DNA from: Acidimicrobiia bacterium
Lineage (GTDB): Bacteria > Actinomycetota > Acidimicrobiia > Spongiisociales > UBA5794
NCBI GenBank assembly: GCA_036396535.1
Contig: DASWKR010000030.1
Location: 94,771-158,770 of the forward strand
Length of the DNA stretch: 64,000 nt
Direction of reading: 5' to 3'
The translations under genes and the position numbers were made by a program. Below are positions 43,621 through 52,068 of this stretch, piece by piece. The notes beneath the pieces were generated by a model. It was not told where the DNA came from. It did no database searches and saw nothing but the letters and a program-made list of their open reading frames with translations. Numbering within the stretch: position 1 is the stretch's first letter; each line of letters begins with the position of its first letter.

Positions 43621-44442
43621 TCAGGCCGTCAGGGTGGGTGCCGCCGCCTCGAAGACCGCTCTGGCGTACGCAAGGACGTCGGCGGCACCTCCCGGCCGCC
43701 CGGCGACCTGGTCGAAGTACAGGATCGACCCCTCCCAGCCGTCGCGGTGCCAATCCGCTCCGGACGGCAGCGCCACTTCCCCGAGGGCCGACTCGAAGGG
43801 CCACGGGTTCGAGTAGAAGTAGGCCCGACCCTCCGGATAGAACCCGAGATTCAAGGTGGCCGGGTGCGCGGAATCGTCGGCCCCGGCATCCGAGCGAACC
43901 GTCCTCGTCCCGATCCAGTCGAACGCCAGGTCGAATCCGTGTGGCCAGAGATGGATCGGGGAGACTGCGCCCGGCAGCTCCGCCAGGTGTCGCTCGAACA
44001 CGTCCCGCACACCGAGCAGCGTCGTGAAGCTTGCGGCGGCCACTTCTGGGTCGTACGCCCTCGGGCCGTCGTTCGTGAACCTCTCCCTGTCGTAGTCGCC
44101 TTCGAGGCCGAGATCGGCCGCGGAGGCGAGGATCGCCTCTGCCATCTCGGTGCCCGTCATCCCTCGGCGCATCGACCACCTCCCCGCCTCGCCTGTGGAG
44201 GTCGCCAGGACGACGTCGTCGCTGGTGAAGTCGATCCTCGCCGCGGCGAACCCGCCACCGGGAAGAGCCATCTGCGCCGTCGTGAGCCCGGTCGGGCCCA
44301 GGGCCAGTCCCGTGTGCCACCACAACGGATGCGGATTGGCGTGGACGCGGGGCAGCGCTCCGACCGCCCTGGCGTAGGCGTGCAGCGAGGCTCTCGTGGG
44401 TTCCAGGTCGCTCGGCAGAGACGGTAGGGCGTCGATCGCCAT
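43621..44442 (-). CDS. DUF5996 family protein
   Basis: 273 residues from ATG 44442, with GGGAG 8 bases upstream; a frame extension to 44625 has no ribosome site and an Arg-rich, unrelated sequence. The pattern NPHPLWWHTGLALGPTGLTT, LWPHGFDLAFDW and GRAYFYSNPWPFE is typical of DUF5996, a cytoplasmic family of unknown function found in many bacteria. His and Trp clusters suggest a ligand or metal site. No signal peptide. It diverges from the methyltransferase gene and ends just before the palindrome at 43552-43603. Confidence 0.75.
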   Translation of the reverse strand: MAIDALPSLPSDLEPTRASLHAYARAVGALPRVHANPHPLWWHTGLALGPTGLTTAQMALPGGGFAAARIDFTSDDVVLATSTGEAGRWSMRRGMTGTEMAEAILASAADLGLEGDYDRERFTNDGPRAYDPEVAAASFTTLLGVRDVFERHLAELPGAVSPIHLWPHGFDLAFDWIGTRTVRSDAGADDSAHPATLNLGFYPEGRAYFYSNPWPFESALGEVALPSGADWHRDGWEGSILYFDQVAGRPGGAADVLAYARAVFEAAAPTLTA

Positions 44443-44540
44443 TTGCAGACTCCCTTTCCATCGGCGTCGCCGTCTTGCAGCGCCCCGGGAGGGCGCTTCA
44501 TTCCAGCGCACATCGCAAGGAGGCATGGCAGCATTGCTCC

Positions 44541-45290
44541 GTGACCGATCCAAGCACGACGCCCCGCCGGCTACGCCGGGCGATCGCTCGCCCAAGGGTC
44601 GCGGTGTCCTATGTGAGGCGCTCACTGAGGAACAGGCGGATCAGGAAGCGCACCGCGAGTCATCCGGAGTTCTATCGAGCCGTGATGGCCGACGACGTAC
44701 GCAGGAAGACGGCGAAGGGAGCAGTCGGAACGGCGGACCCGCAACAGTGGCTGGCACTCGGCCAGAAGCAGTTCCAGTTCCTCACGTCTCACGGCCTGGA
44801 AAGGCACCACCGGCTGCTCGAGATCGGGTGCGGCAACCTCAGGGCAGGCTGGCGGCTCATCGAGTACCTCGATCCCGGCAACTACACCGGGGTCGACATC
44901 TCGCCCGAGATCCTGCTCGCCGCATACGAGACGATCGCCGAGCGCCAACTCCAGGAACGCTGGCCGCGGATCTTCGTGGTCGACGGCACCAACCTGGATT
45001 TCCTGCCCGACGCCTCCCATCACGCGGCGCACGCCCACAGCGTGTTCACGCACACCCCGATCGACGTCGTGAAGTCGTACATCGAGTCGGTCCGCCGCAT
45101 CCTCGAGCCGGGCGGCTTCTTCGACTTCACGTACCACCACACGGACGGTCGGATGTCCTCGAAGCTCGACGAGGACTTCTACTTCCCGACTGCGATGCTG
45201 CTCGACATCGCCGACGACCGCGGCTTCGACGGATCGCAGCTCACAGACTGGGACTACGTCCAGGAGAAGATCCGTCTCGTGAAGCGCTGA
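44541..45290 (+). CDS. Class I SAM-dependent methyltransferase
   Basis: 249 residues from GTG 44541. The AAGGAGG at 44517-44523 is 17 bases away, so the start is uncertain; TTG 44475 gives a longer form. After a basic N-terminus (RRLRRAIARPR, RRSLRNRRIRKR), the Rossmann core shows motif I LLEIGCGNLRAGWRLIEYL, motif II GVDISPEIL and a post-motif VVDGTNLDFLP. The C-terminal part (YIESVRRILEPGGFFDFTYHHTDG) is the usual beta-6/7 end. The substrate is unknown. It reads toward the lipoprotein glycoside hydrolase gene 35 bases downstream. Confidence 0.85.
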   Translation: MTDPSTTPRRLRRAIARPRVAVSYVRRSLRNRRIRKRTASHPEFYRAVMADDVRRKTAKGAVGTADPQQWLALGQKQFQFLTSHGLERHHRLLEIGCGNLRAGWRLIEYLDPGNYTGVDISPEILLAAYETIAERQLQERWPRIFVVDGTNLDFLPDASHHAAHAHSVFTHTPIDVVKSYIESVRRILEPGGFFDFTYHHTDGRMSSKLDEDFYFPTAMLLDIADDRGFDGSQLTDWDYVQEKIRLVKR

Positions 45291-45325
45291 CGGGCAGAGT
45301 CGGGGCCGTGGTTTACGCTTTCCGT

Positions 45326-46627
45326 GTGCCTCCTCGTCGCCTCTTCCCGATGCTCTTGCTGCTGGTCGGCGTCGCTTGCGCCCCAGGCGAGGCGGTGACC
45401 CTCCCGCCCGAGGCGTCGACCACGTCCCAAACGACCATTCCCCCGACGACCACGACGACCACCACCCTTCCGCCGACGACCACGACGACAGTGCCGACCT
45501 ACACGTTGACCGGCGAGGTGCGAGGAGGCGGCTGGCCGCTCATCGACACCGTCGTGACCGCCGGAGGCAAGTCGGCGACGACGATCTGGGACGGCTCGTT
45601 CTCCCTGGCCGGCGTGCCGGCCGGGCCGGTCACGATCTCGCGGCACGGCTGGATGCCGGAAGAGGTCGAGTGGAACGGCACCGTTGAGCTCGACGTCGTG
45701 CTCGAGCAGCGCATCGTCAAGGCGGTCCGGGTCGTGCGAACCACCGCCGCCAGCCGGGACGAGTTCGACGCGCTGCTCGACCTCATCGACGGCACCGCAG
45801 TCAACACGCTCGTCTTCGACACGAAGGACGAGACCGGGTACGTGCTGTATGAGTCTGACGTGGGGTTCGCCCACGAGATCGGGTCGATTCGCGACCTCTA
45901 CGATCCGAAGGAGTTAGTCGCCCGAGCGAAGGACGCCGGGCTCTACACGATCACCCGCATAGTGACGTTCGAGGACGAGGTGTGGTCGAGAGCGAGGCCC
46001 GAGGACAAGATCGCCGGCATCTGGATGAACCCCCTCAGGAAGAGGAACTACGAGTACCCCATCCAGCTCGCAGAGGAGGCGTGCGCCCTCGGTTTCGACG
46101 AGATCCAGTTCGATTACCTCCGCTTCCCATCGGGAGAGTCCGCCAAGATCGCCAAGCGTGACCACCCAACGACGGGTGAGGAGCGGGTCGCCGCCATCCG
46201 GGCCTTCCTGGCCGCCGCCCGGGAGCGAGTCCACGCCGCCGGGTGCGCCTTGTCGGCCGACCTCTTCTCCATCGTCATGTCGGCGCCGGACGAACAAGGA
46301 ATCGGCCAGAAGCCGGAGGAGCTGTCGACCGTGCTCGACGCGGTCAGCCCGATGATCTACCCGAGTCACTACTCGGACGGCTGGCTCGGATTCGCCGACC
46401 CCAACGAGCACCCGGCGGAGGTGACCGGCGAGGCCCTCGACACGGGCGGCCCGCGGCTGGCACCGGGCACCGTCCTCCGCCCTTGGATCCAGGGCTTCTG
46501 GTGGACCGACGCCCAGATTCGCGAGGCAGTGGACGCCGCCGAGGCACGCGGGCTCGGCTGGCTCATATGGAACGCCGCAGGAAACTACGAACGAGAGTGG
46601 CTGGGAGAGGCCGAGCAAGACGAGTGA
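45326..46627 (+). CDS. Putative glycoside hydrolase lipoprotein (DUF4015-like)
   Basis: 433 residues from GTG 45326. The start is inferred from the lipoprotein signal PPRRLFPMLLLLVGVACAP (Cys at about 18); no ribosome site is clear. A Thr/Pro linker (about 28-60) leads to a small carboxypeptidase-regulatory-like beta domain (TGEVRGGGWPLID, WDGSFSLAGVPAGPVTI). From about 130 a TIM-barrel domain like DUF4015 putative glycoside hydrolases follows: VNTLVFDTKDETGYVLYES, DEIQFDYLRFPSGE, ALSADLFSIV, DAVSPMIYPSHYSDGW and WIQGFWW. The Asp/Glu residues of these strands are candidate catalytic groups. It is cell-surface attached. Confidence 0.82.
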   Translation: MPPRRLFPMLLLLVGVACAPGEAVTLPPEASTTSQTTIPPTTTTTTTLPPTTTTTVPTYTLTGEVRGGGWPLIDTVVTAGGKSATTIWDGSFSLAGVPAGPVTISRHGWMPEEVEWNGTVELDVVLEQRIVKAVRVVRTTAASRDEFDALLDLIDGTAVNTLVFDTKDETGYVLYESDVGFAHEIGSIRDLYDPKELVARAKDAGLYTITRIVTFEDEVWSRARPEDKIAGIWMNPLRKRNYEYPIQLAEEACALGFDEIQFDYLRFPSGESAKIAKRDHPTTGEERVAAIRAFLAAARERVHAAGCALSADLFSIVMSAPDEQGIGQKPEELSTVLDAVSPMIYPSHYSDGWLGFADPNEHPAEVTGEALDTGGPRLAPGTVLRPWIQGFWWTDAQIREAVDAAEARGLGWLIWNAAGNYEREWLGEAEQDE

Positions 46628-46740
46628 CGGCCACCGGCGTTGAGCCGGAGGATCGACGAGCGTCCCGCCGGGACCGAGTCGAGGGGGCCCAACGGTCGGG
46701 GCAACCGGCGCCCACCCCACCGCCCGGCCGGCTTGACGGT

Positions 46741-48081
46741 TCAGACGGTTCGGTCGGCGATGAGGTCGCGGTACCAGCGGAAGCTCGCTTTCGGGGTGCG
46801 CTCCAGGGTGGAGTGATCGACCCAGACGATGCCGAAGCGCTGGCTGTAGCCGAGGGCCCACTCGAGGTTGTCGAGGAGACTCCACACGAAGTAGCCGGTG
46901 ACCGGAACACCGAGCCCGGCGGCGGACTCGACGGCTGCGATGTGAAGTCGCAGGTACTCGGAGCGCCGCTCGTCGTCGACGACGCCGTGCTCGTCGGGGC
47001 CGTCCGAATAGCTGGCACCGTTCTCGGTGATGACGATCGCCGGGGGCGAGTACACGGTGTCGAGGTGCGACAGGTAATCGGTCAGAGCCGACGGAGTGAT
47101 CGCCCATCCCATCTCGGTGTGACCGGGAGGAGGATTCGGACCCGGAGGCACGCCCGAGTCCTCCGACTCGTCGTCGGGAGCCGAGATGCCGATGCTCGTG
47201 TAGTAGTTGAGCCCGAGGAAGTCGATCGGCTGAGCGATCGTCTCCATGTCGCCTTCGACGACGAAGGGCAACTCGCCGACGAACCGGCCTCTGTCGCGGT
47301 ATGTCGCGACGATGTCCTCCGGATACCCCAACCCGAACACCGGGTCGAAGAACCAGCGGTTGCGGAACCCGTCGAAGTGCCGCTGCGCCGTCCGATCGGC
47401 CTCTGAGTCGCTCGCCGGGTACGACGGCCTGCAGTCGATGGCAATGCCGATCGAGGCGTGCGGCACCGTCGAGCGGAGGGCCTGCGTGGCGAGGCCGTGC
47501 GAGAGCAGGATGTGGTGGCCCGCCGCCAGAGCGGCTCCCCAGTCCCGGATCCCGGGGGCGAAGACACCCTCGAGGTGCCCCAGGAACGTGGCGACCCACG
47601 GCTCGTTGTGCGTGATCCACGTCCGCACCCTGTCACCCAGCGCCTCGCCCACGACCGCGGCGTAGCCTGCGAACGCCTCGGCCGTGTCTCTCGCAGGCCA
47701 TCCGCCGCGGTCCTGGAGGACCGCCGGTAGGTCCCAGTGGTACAGCGTCGGCCACGGCTCGATCCCGTTGTCCAGCAACGCGTCGACCAGGCGCTGGTAG
47801 AAGTCGAGGCCATCATTGCTCACCTCGCTCGCTCCTGCGGGGAGGATCCGGGTCCATGCGATCGAGAAGCGGTACCCGGTCACCCCGAGGTCGGCCATGA
47901 GCGCGATGTCGTCTCGCCAGCGGTGGTAGTGGTCGCATGCGACATCGCCTGATTCGGGGATCCTCCCCTCGTCTGCGAAGCGGTCCCAGATCGACTCGCC
48001 CTTGCCGCCTTCGTTGCGCCCGCCCTCGATCTGGTAGGCCGAGGTGGACACGCCCCACGTGAAGTTTCCGGGAACGGACAT
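46741..48081 (-). CDS. GH1 beta-glucosidase
   Basis: 446 residues from ATG 48081. A cytoplasmic retaining glycosidase that hydrolyses beta-glucosides. The acid/base Glu160 is in THNEP and the nucleophile Glu353 is in IVITENGASY, both in the standard contexts. The N-terminal FTWGVSTSAYQIEGG and the glucose-binding Gln18, His115 (LYHWDLP) and the WSLLDNLEWALGYSQRFG motif are also present. No signal peptide. It is divergent from infA and lies alone without a sugar transporter. Confidence 0.95.
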   Translation of the reverse strand: MSVPGNFTWGVSTSAYQIEGGRNEGGKGESIWDRFADEGRIPESGDVACDHYHRWRDDIALMADLGVTGYRFSIAWTRILPAGASEVSNDGLDFYQRLVDALLDNGIEPWPTLYHWDLPAVLQDRGGWPARDTAEAFAGYAAVVGEALGDRVRTWITHNEPWVATFLGHLEGVFAPGIRDWGAALAAGHHILLSHGLATQALRSTVPHASIGIAIDCRPSYPASDSEADRTAQRHFDGFRNRWFFDPVFGLGYPEDIVATYRDRGRFVGELPFVVEGDMETIAQPIDFLGLNYYTSIGISAPDDESEDSGVPPGPNPPPGHTEMGWAITPSALTDYLSHLDTVYSPPAIVITENGASYSDGPDEHGVVDDERRSEYLRLHIAAVESAAGLGVPVTGYFVWSLLDNLEWALGYSQRFGIVWVDHSTLERTPKASFRWYRDLIADRTV

Positions 48082-48221
48082 GCGCGGCGACGGTAGCGGC
48101 TTCCCGCGAGTCGACTGCGATCGCCCTACGAGGACCGTCGATCAACTATCGTGCAGCCGTCCGCAGCCGTCGTGATGCGTGCACGGCGCCGCGGCACAGT
48201 CCTCCGACCCTCAAGGGAGAC

Positions 48222-48446
48222 ATGGCTACAACTGACGACGTATTTCGCGCCCAAGGCACGGTGGTCGAGACTCTGCGAAACGCGACGTTTCGGGTGAAGC
48301 TCGACTCGGGACACGAGGTGACGGCCCGCGCATCCGGGAAGATGCGCAGGGGAAGGCTCATACGCATCATCCCCGGCGACAAGGTCGAGCTCGAGGTCTC
48401 GGTGTACGACCCGACGAAGGGTCGAATCGTGTGGCGCCACAAGTGA
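48222..48446 (+). CDS. infA: Translation initiation factor IF-1
   Basis: 74 residues from ATG 48222 with GGGAG 5 bases upstream. An S1/OB-fold protein that binds the ribosomal A site and helps IF-2 and IF-3 during initiation. VVETLRNATFRVKLDSGHEVTA, SGKMRRGRLIRIIPGDKVELEVS and YDPTKGRIVWRHK match IF-1 throughout. Normal actinobacterial context is the ribosomal alpha-operon (adk-map-infA-rpmJ), but here the gene stands alone between a glucosidase and a hypothetical gene, with no rpmJ. It is either a displaced single copy or a second copy. Confidence 0.95.
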   Translation: MATTDDVFRAQGTVVETLRNATFRVKLDSGHEVTARASGKMRRGRLIRIIPGDKVELEVSVYDPTKGRIVWRHK

Positions 48447-48477
48447 CGGCCTGAGCGAGCCGCCGAGGGGAGATTCC

Positions 48478-48804
48478 GTGTACGTCGTCAAGCGAGTGTG
48501 GAAGATCAAGCCGCGCGAGGGAAGGCTGGCGGCGACGATCGCCAAGGAGATCGGCGACCTCTACGTGAGGGCAGGACGCCGCTCCGACGTCAGGGTCTAC
48601 TTCAACACCACCACGATGCCGGGGAAACGCAACCGGATGTACATGGAGTGGACGACGGAGACCCTCGAGTCGCCGTACCGGGGTGACCTCGAGCCGGTCC
48701 CGGGCGTCAGTGAGCTGGGCGCCAAGCTGCGGGACCTGACGACGGACACGTGGATCGAGATCTACGAGTTGATGACGCCCGACAAGGCCGCCGAGCTGAC
48801 CTGA
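48478..48804 (+). CDS. Hypothetical protein, possible dimeric alpha/beta barrel
   Basis: 108 residues from GTG 48478, with GGGGAG 6 bases upstream. The pattern MYVVKRVWKIKPREGRLAATIA, VRVYFNTTTMPGKRNRMYMEW and PVPGVSELGAKLRDLT gives one ferredoxin-like beta-alpha-beta module as in NIPSNAP and antibiotic-monooxygenase-like proteins, but conserved catalytic residues of those are not obvious. No signal peptide. It lies 31 bases after infA and one base before the aminotransferase gene. Confidence 0.6.
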   Translation: MYVVKRVWKIKPREGRLAATIAKEIGDLYVRAGRRSDVRVYFNTTTMPGKRNRMYMEWTTETLESPYRGDLEPVPGVSELGAKLRDLTTDTWIEIYELMTPDKAAELT

Positions 48805-48805
48805 C

Positions 48806-49993
48806 ATGCCGTCCCCACTGGCGTCGCTGTGGGGCCTCGATCCCGGGATCACGTTCCTGAACCACGGCTCGTTCGGAGCTACGCCCCTCTCCGTGCTCGA
48901 AGCGCAGGTAGCCCTCCGGACGAGGCTCGAGAGCGAGCCGGTCCGCTTCTTCCAACGGGAGCTCGAAGGCCTTCTCGACGGCGCCCTGAGCGCCATCGGA
49001 AGCTTCGTCGGAGCGCAGGCGAAGGATCTCGCCGGCGTCGCCAATGCCACGTCGGGCGTCAATGCCGTGGTCAGATCGCTGCTGCTCGAAGAGGGTGACG
49101 AGCTCCTGGTCACGGACCACGCGTACAACGCGTGCCGCAACACACTCGACTGGGTGGCGGCCCGGTCCGGGGCACGGGTGGTGGTCGTGTCGATCCCGTT
49201 CGAGTCGTGCGACGACGATTCGATCGTCGCCTCGATCGTCTCCGTCGCCACACCGAGGACCCGTCTCGCCCTGATCGACCATGTCACCAGCCCGACGGCC
49301 GTCGTGCTTCCCGTTGCCCGCCTCGTCTCCGAGCTGGCAGCGCTCGGGATCGACACTCTCGTCGACGGAGCGCACGCCCCCGGGATGGTGCCGGTCGACC
49401 TCACGTCGATCGGGGCGGCGTACTACGCGGCCAACTGCCACAAGTGGATGTGCGCTCCCAAGGGAGCCGGGTTCCTTCACGTGCGAGCGGATCGCCAGGA
49501 TGGCCTGGTGCCACCAGTCGTCAGCCACGGCTTGAACAGCGACCGGTCGGACAGGTCCCGCTTCCGGCTCCTCTTCGACTGGACCGGTACCGACGACCCG
49601 ACGGCGCTGCTGGCCGTCCCGGCCGCCATCGACGCCGTGGCTGCGATGAAGCCGGGAGGCTGGGACGTAGTGCAGGTCGCCAACCGGGACCTGGCGCTCG
49701 CCGGGGCGGGACTCATCGCCGAGGCGGTCCCCGGCGCCGGGAGCCCGCCGCCGGCGTTGGTCGGGTCGATGGTCGCGATGACGCTGCCGATACCGGCTGC
49801 GCCGGGATACGCTCCCCATCCACTCCACGACCGGCTCTTCGCCGACCACGACATCGAGGTCCCGGTGTACTCGTGGGGCGGTGCGACCGTGTTGCGGATA
49901 TCGGCGCACCTCTACAACGCCATCGACGACTACGAGCGACTCGCCGCCGCCGTCGGCAACGAGTTGGCGACGACCGCGGCTCGAACGGCGTGA
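48806..49993 (+). CDS. Class-V aminotransferase fold protein (isopenicillin-N-epimerase-like)
   Basis: 395 residues from ATG 48806, one base after the previous stop, so translation is probably coupled. The fold-type I PLP enzyme has LNHGSFGATPLSVLEAQ at the N-terminus (as in CefD-like proteins), phosphate-binding ATSGVNAVVRSLL, VDGAHAPGMVPVDLTSIGA with the cofactor Asp and His, and PLP Lys in AANCHKWMCAPKGAGFL. Relatives include isopenicillin-N epimerase, ergothioneine EgtE and cysteine desulfurases. Without the Egt or beta-lactam gene set, the substrate is unknown. The stop overlaps the next gene as GTGA. Confidence 0.88.
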   Translation: MPSPLASLWGLDPGITFLNHGSFGATPLSVLEAQVALRTRLESEPVRFFQRELEGLLDGALSAIGSFVGAQAKDLAGVANATSGVNAVVRSLLLEEGDELLVTDHAYNACRNTLDWVAARSGARVVVVSIPFESCDDDSIVASIVSVATPRTRLALIDHVTSPTAVVLPVARLVSELAALGIDTLVDGAHAPGMVPVDLTSIGAAYYAANCHKWMCAPKGAGFLHVRADRQDGLVPPVVSHGLNSDRSDRSRFRLLFDWTGTDDPTALLAVPAAIDAVAAMKPGGWDVVQVANRDLALAGAGLIAEAVPGAGSPPPALVGSMVAMTLPIPAAPGYAPHPLHDRLFADHDIEVPVYSWGGATVLRISAHLYNAIDDYERLAAAVGNELATTAARTA

Positions 49994-50898
49994 CACGCCC
50001 GTTGCGCGTCGGGGTGCAGCTCCCGGAGGTCGAGCGAGTAGTTGCCTGGCCCGAGGTCCGCGACATGGCGTTGGCAGCCGAAGCGGTCGGGTTCGACTCG
50101 CTGTGGGTCGGCGACCATCTGTTGTATCGAACGGAGGACGGCACGCAAGGACCGTGGGAGGCGTGGACTGAGCTCGCCGCCATCGCCGCCATCACGACCG
50201 GCGTGCAGCTCGGCCCTCTCGTGGCCGCCACCAGCTTCCACGCCCCTGCGATGCTCGCCAAGAAGGCGGCGACCGTCGACGAGATCTCGGGGGGCCGACT
50301 CATCCTCGGCCTCGGCGCCGGGTGGAACGAGACCGAGTACGCGGCATTCGGCTTCCCGTTCGACCACCGGGCCGCCCGCTTCGAAGAGGCGTTCACGATC
50401 ATTCGCACCCTGCTGCGTGACGGCTCGATCGACTTCTCGGGCGAGTACTACACGGCACGCGAGTGCGTGCTCTACCCGAAGCCTCGGCCGGGCGGCCCTC
50501 CGCTGATGGTCGGCTCGATCGGGCCACGGGTCCTGCGGGCCACACTCCCCCACGTCGACATGTGGAACACATGGCATGCCTGGTACGGCAACACCGTCGA
50601 CGGCCTGCGCTCCGTGGTCGTCGACGTCGAACGGGCGGCGACCGATGCAGGCAGGCGTCCTGGTGAGGTCGAGATGACGGCGGCGATCATGGTGCAGATG
50701 CCGGGTGGGACCGGCCGCAACCACGGCAGCCCTGGGAGGCCGACGTCTGTCGCCATCGCGGGACCGCCTGCCCACCTCGCCGAGCAGATCGCCGCCTTCT
50801 CGTCCATCGGAGTCGGTCACGTCCAGCTCGTCGTCGATCCGATCACAGTGGCATCGATCGAGGCGCTCGGCGACGTGCTCGCCCTCCTCGACGACTGA
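49990..50898 (+). CDS. LLM-class flavin/F420-dependent oxidoreductase
   Basis: 302 residues from GTG 49990, overlapping the previous stop. A luciferase-like TIM-barrel enzyme: VGVQLPEVERVVAWPEVRDMA, GFDSLWVGDHLLY, TTGVQLGPLVAATSFHAPAML, GRLILGLGAGWNETEYAAFGFPF and MVGSIGPRVLRAT are conserved. GAGWNxxEY and the barrel length fit F420-dependent actinobacterial members; FMN cannot be excluded. The substrate is unknown. It is the last gene of the infA-to-LLM run and is followed by the second palindrome. Confidence 0.9.
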   Translation: MTRPLRVGVQLPEVERVVAWPEVRDMALAAEAVGFDSLWVGDHLLYRTEDGTQGPWEAWTELAAIAAITTGVQLGPLVAATSFHAPAMLAKKAATVDEISGGRLILGLGAGWNETEYAAFGFPFDHRAARFEEAFTIIRTLLRDGSIDFSGEYYTARECVLYPKPRPGGPPLMVGSIGPRVLRATLPHVDMWNTWHAWYGNTVDGLRSVVVDVERAATDAGRRPGEVEMTAAIMVQMPGGTGRNHGSPGRPTSVAIAGPPAHLAEQIAAFSSIGVGHVQLVVDPITVASIEALGDVLALLDD

Positions 50899-50910
50899 TC
50901 CCGTCCGCCT

Positions 50911-50973
50911 TCCGTTCTTTCCGTTCCGGCGTCCCCACATCGCAGTGACGCGACGGGGGGACGCAAGAACGGA
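50911..50973. repeat. Intergenic palindrome, copy 2
   Basis: The outer arms TCCGTTCTT (50911-50919) and AAGAACGGA (50965-50973) pair, as do GCGTCCCC and GGGGACGC further in. Relative to copy 1 (43552-43603) the left arm has an extra TCCGTTCCG. It lies 13 bases past the LLM gene, before the NYN gene, again in a same-strand gap. Confidence 0.75.
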
Positions 50974-51003
50974 TGAGGACCGAGCGGGCACTACCCTTCG
51001 GGT

Positions 51004-52068
51004 GTGACATCCTTCGAAGAGGAGCGGATCGCTCTGTTCCTCGACTACGAGAACCTCGCCATCGGGGCTCGCGATCAGCTCTCCGGGCTCAAGTTCGACT
51101 TCAAGCCGGTCGCCGACGCCCTCGCCGAGCGCGGACGCGTCGTCGTGCGCAAGGCGTATGCCGACTGGTCGTACTTCGACGAGGACAGGCGCATGCTGAC
51201 CCGCAACCACGTCGAGCTCATCGAGATCCCGCAGCGGATGGGCTCGGTCCGCAAGAACGCAGCCGACATCAAGATGGCGGTCGATGCCATCGAGCTGGCG
51301 TTCGAGCGCGGCTACATCACGACGTTCGTCATCTGCACCGGGGACTCGGACTTCACACCGCTGGTCGACAAGCTGCGCGAGCTCAACAAGCGGGTGATCG
51401 GTGTCGGCGTCAAGCTCTCCACCTCGACGCTGCTGCCCCCGGCCTGCGACGAGTTCCTCTTCTACGAGTCCCTCGAAGGCGTCGACATCCCGGAGAGGCG
51501 CGCCGAATCGCGCCCGAAGCGAAAGGACGACAGACGGCCGAGGCAGGAGGAACAGCCCGCCGAGGCCGTCGAGACCGGCTCGCGGAGCGTCGACGACTTG
51601 GCGGTGACGATCGCCCAGACGGTGTCGGGCCTCGACCGCTCGTCCGGCGGCACGGTGCTCGCTTCGACCCTCAAGCGCACCCTCCTGCGCAAGGACCCGA
51701 CGTTCAACGAGGCCGACTACGGGTTCAGGGCGTTCGGTGAGCTGCTCCGTCACCTCGAAGAACGCAACGTGGTCGAGCTGAGTGAAGGACCCGCCAAGGG
51801 CGACCCAGAGGTCGCCCTGCCCGAGAAGGGCGGCGAGCAGGAGGCGTTCGCATTGCTTCGCGACGTCGTCGCCAAGCTCGAGAAGGGCAACGGCAGGCCG
51901 ATGCTCTCCGGGTTGAAGAACCAGATCCGCAAGCAGCGCCCCGACTTCAGCGAGAAGAAGTTCGGTTACCGGGGATTCCTGCAGTTCGCCAAGGCCGCCC
52001 AGACCCAGGGAGTCGTCGACCTCGAGTGGGACGACGACGCAGACGACTACGTGCTGTCTGCTGTGTGA
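51004..52068 (+). CDS. NYN-domain ribonuclease-like protein with two OST-HTH/LOTUS domains
   Basis: 354 residues from GTG 51004. Residues about 8-160 form a NYN (PIN-like) nuclease domain with the acidic site Asp14 (LFLDYENLA), Asp88, Asp114 and Asp116 (CTGDSDFTPL). A basic/acid-rich linker (about 165-200) leads to two winged-helix repeats of the OST-HTH/LOTUS type: about 205-265 (LASTLKRTLLRKDPTFNEADYGFRAFGELL) and about 285-345 (LKNQIRKQRPDFSEKKFGYRGFLQF). LOTUS domains bind RNA (G-quadruplexes have been reported). The combination occurs in LabA-like proteins and animal germ-granule proteins. It is likely an RNA-processing enzyme in the cytoplasm. The 3' end overlaps the convergent oxidoreductase by 22 bases. 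Confidence 0.92.
   Translation: MTSFEEERIALFLDYENLAIGARDQLSGLKFDFKPVADALAERGRVVVRKAYADWSYFDEDRRMLTRNHVELIEIPQRMGSVRKNAADIKMAVDAIELAFERGYITTFVICTGDSDFTPLVDKLRELNKRVIGVGVKLSTSTLLPPACDEFLFYESLEGVDIPERRAESRPKRKDDRRPRQEEQPAEAVETGSRSVDDLAVTIAQTVSGLDRSSGGTVLASTLKRTLLRKDPTFNEADYGFRAFGELLRHLEERNVVELSEGPAKGDPEVALPEKGGEQEAFALLRDVVAKLEKGNGRPMLSGLKNQIRKQRPDFSEKKFGYRGFLQFAKAAQTQGVVDLEWDDDADDYVLSAV

Noticed and set aside
44396..45325. Upstream part of a 743-codon frame ending with the DUF4015-like gene
   Set aside because: This part overlaps the methyltransferase in another frame and is Arg/His/Pro-rich; the lipoprotein signal sets the real start at 45326.
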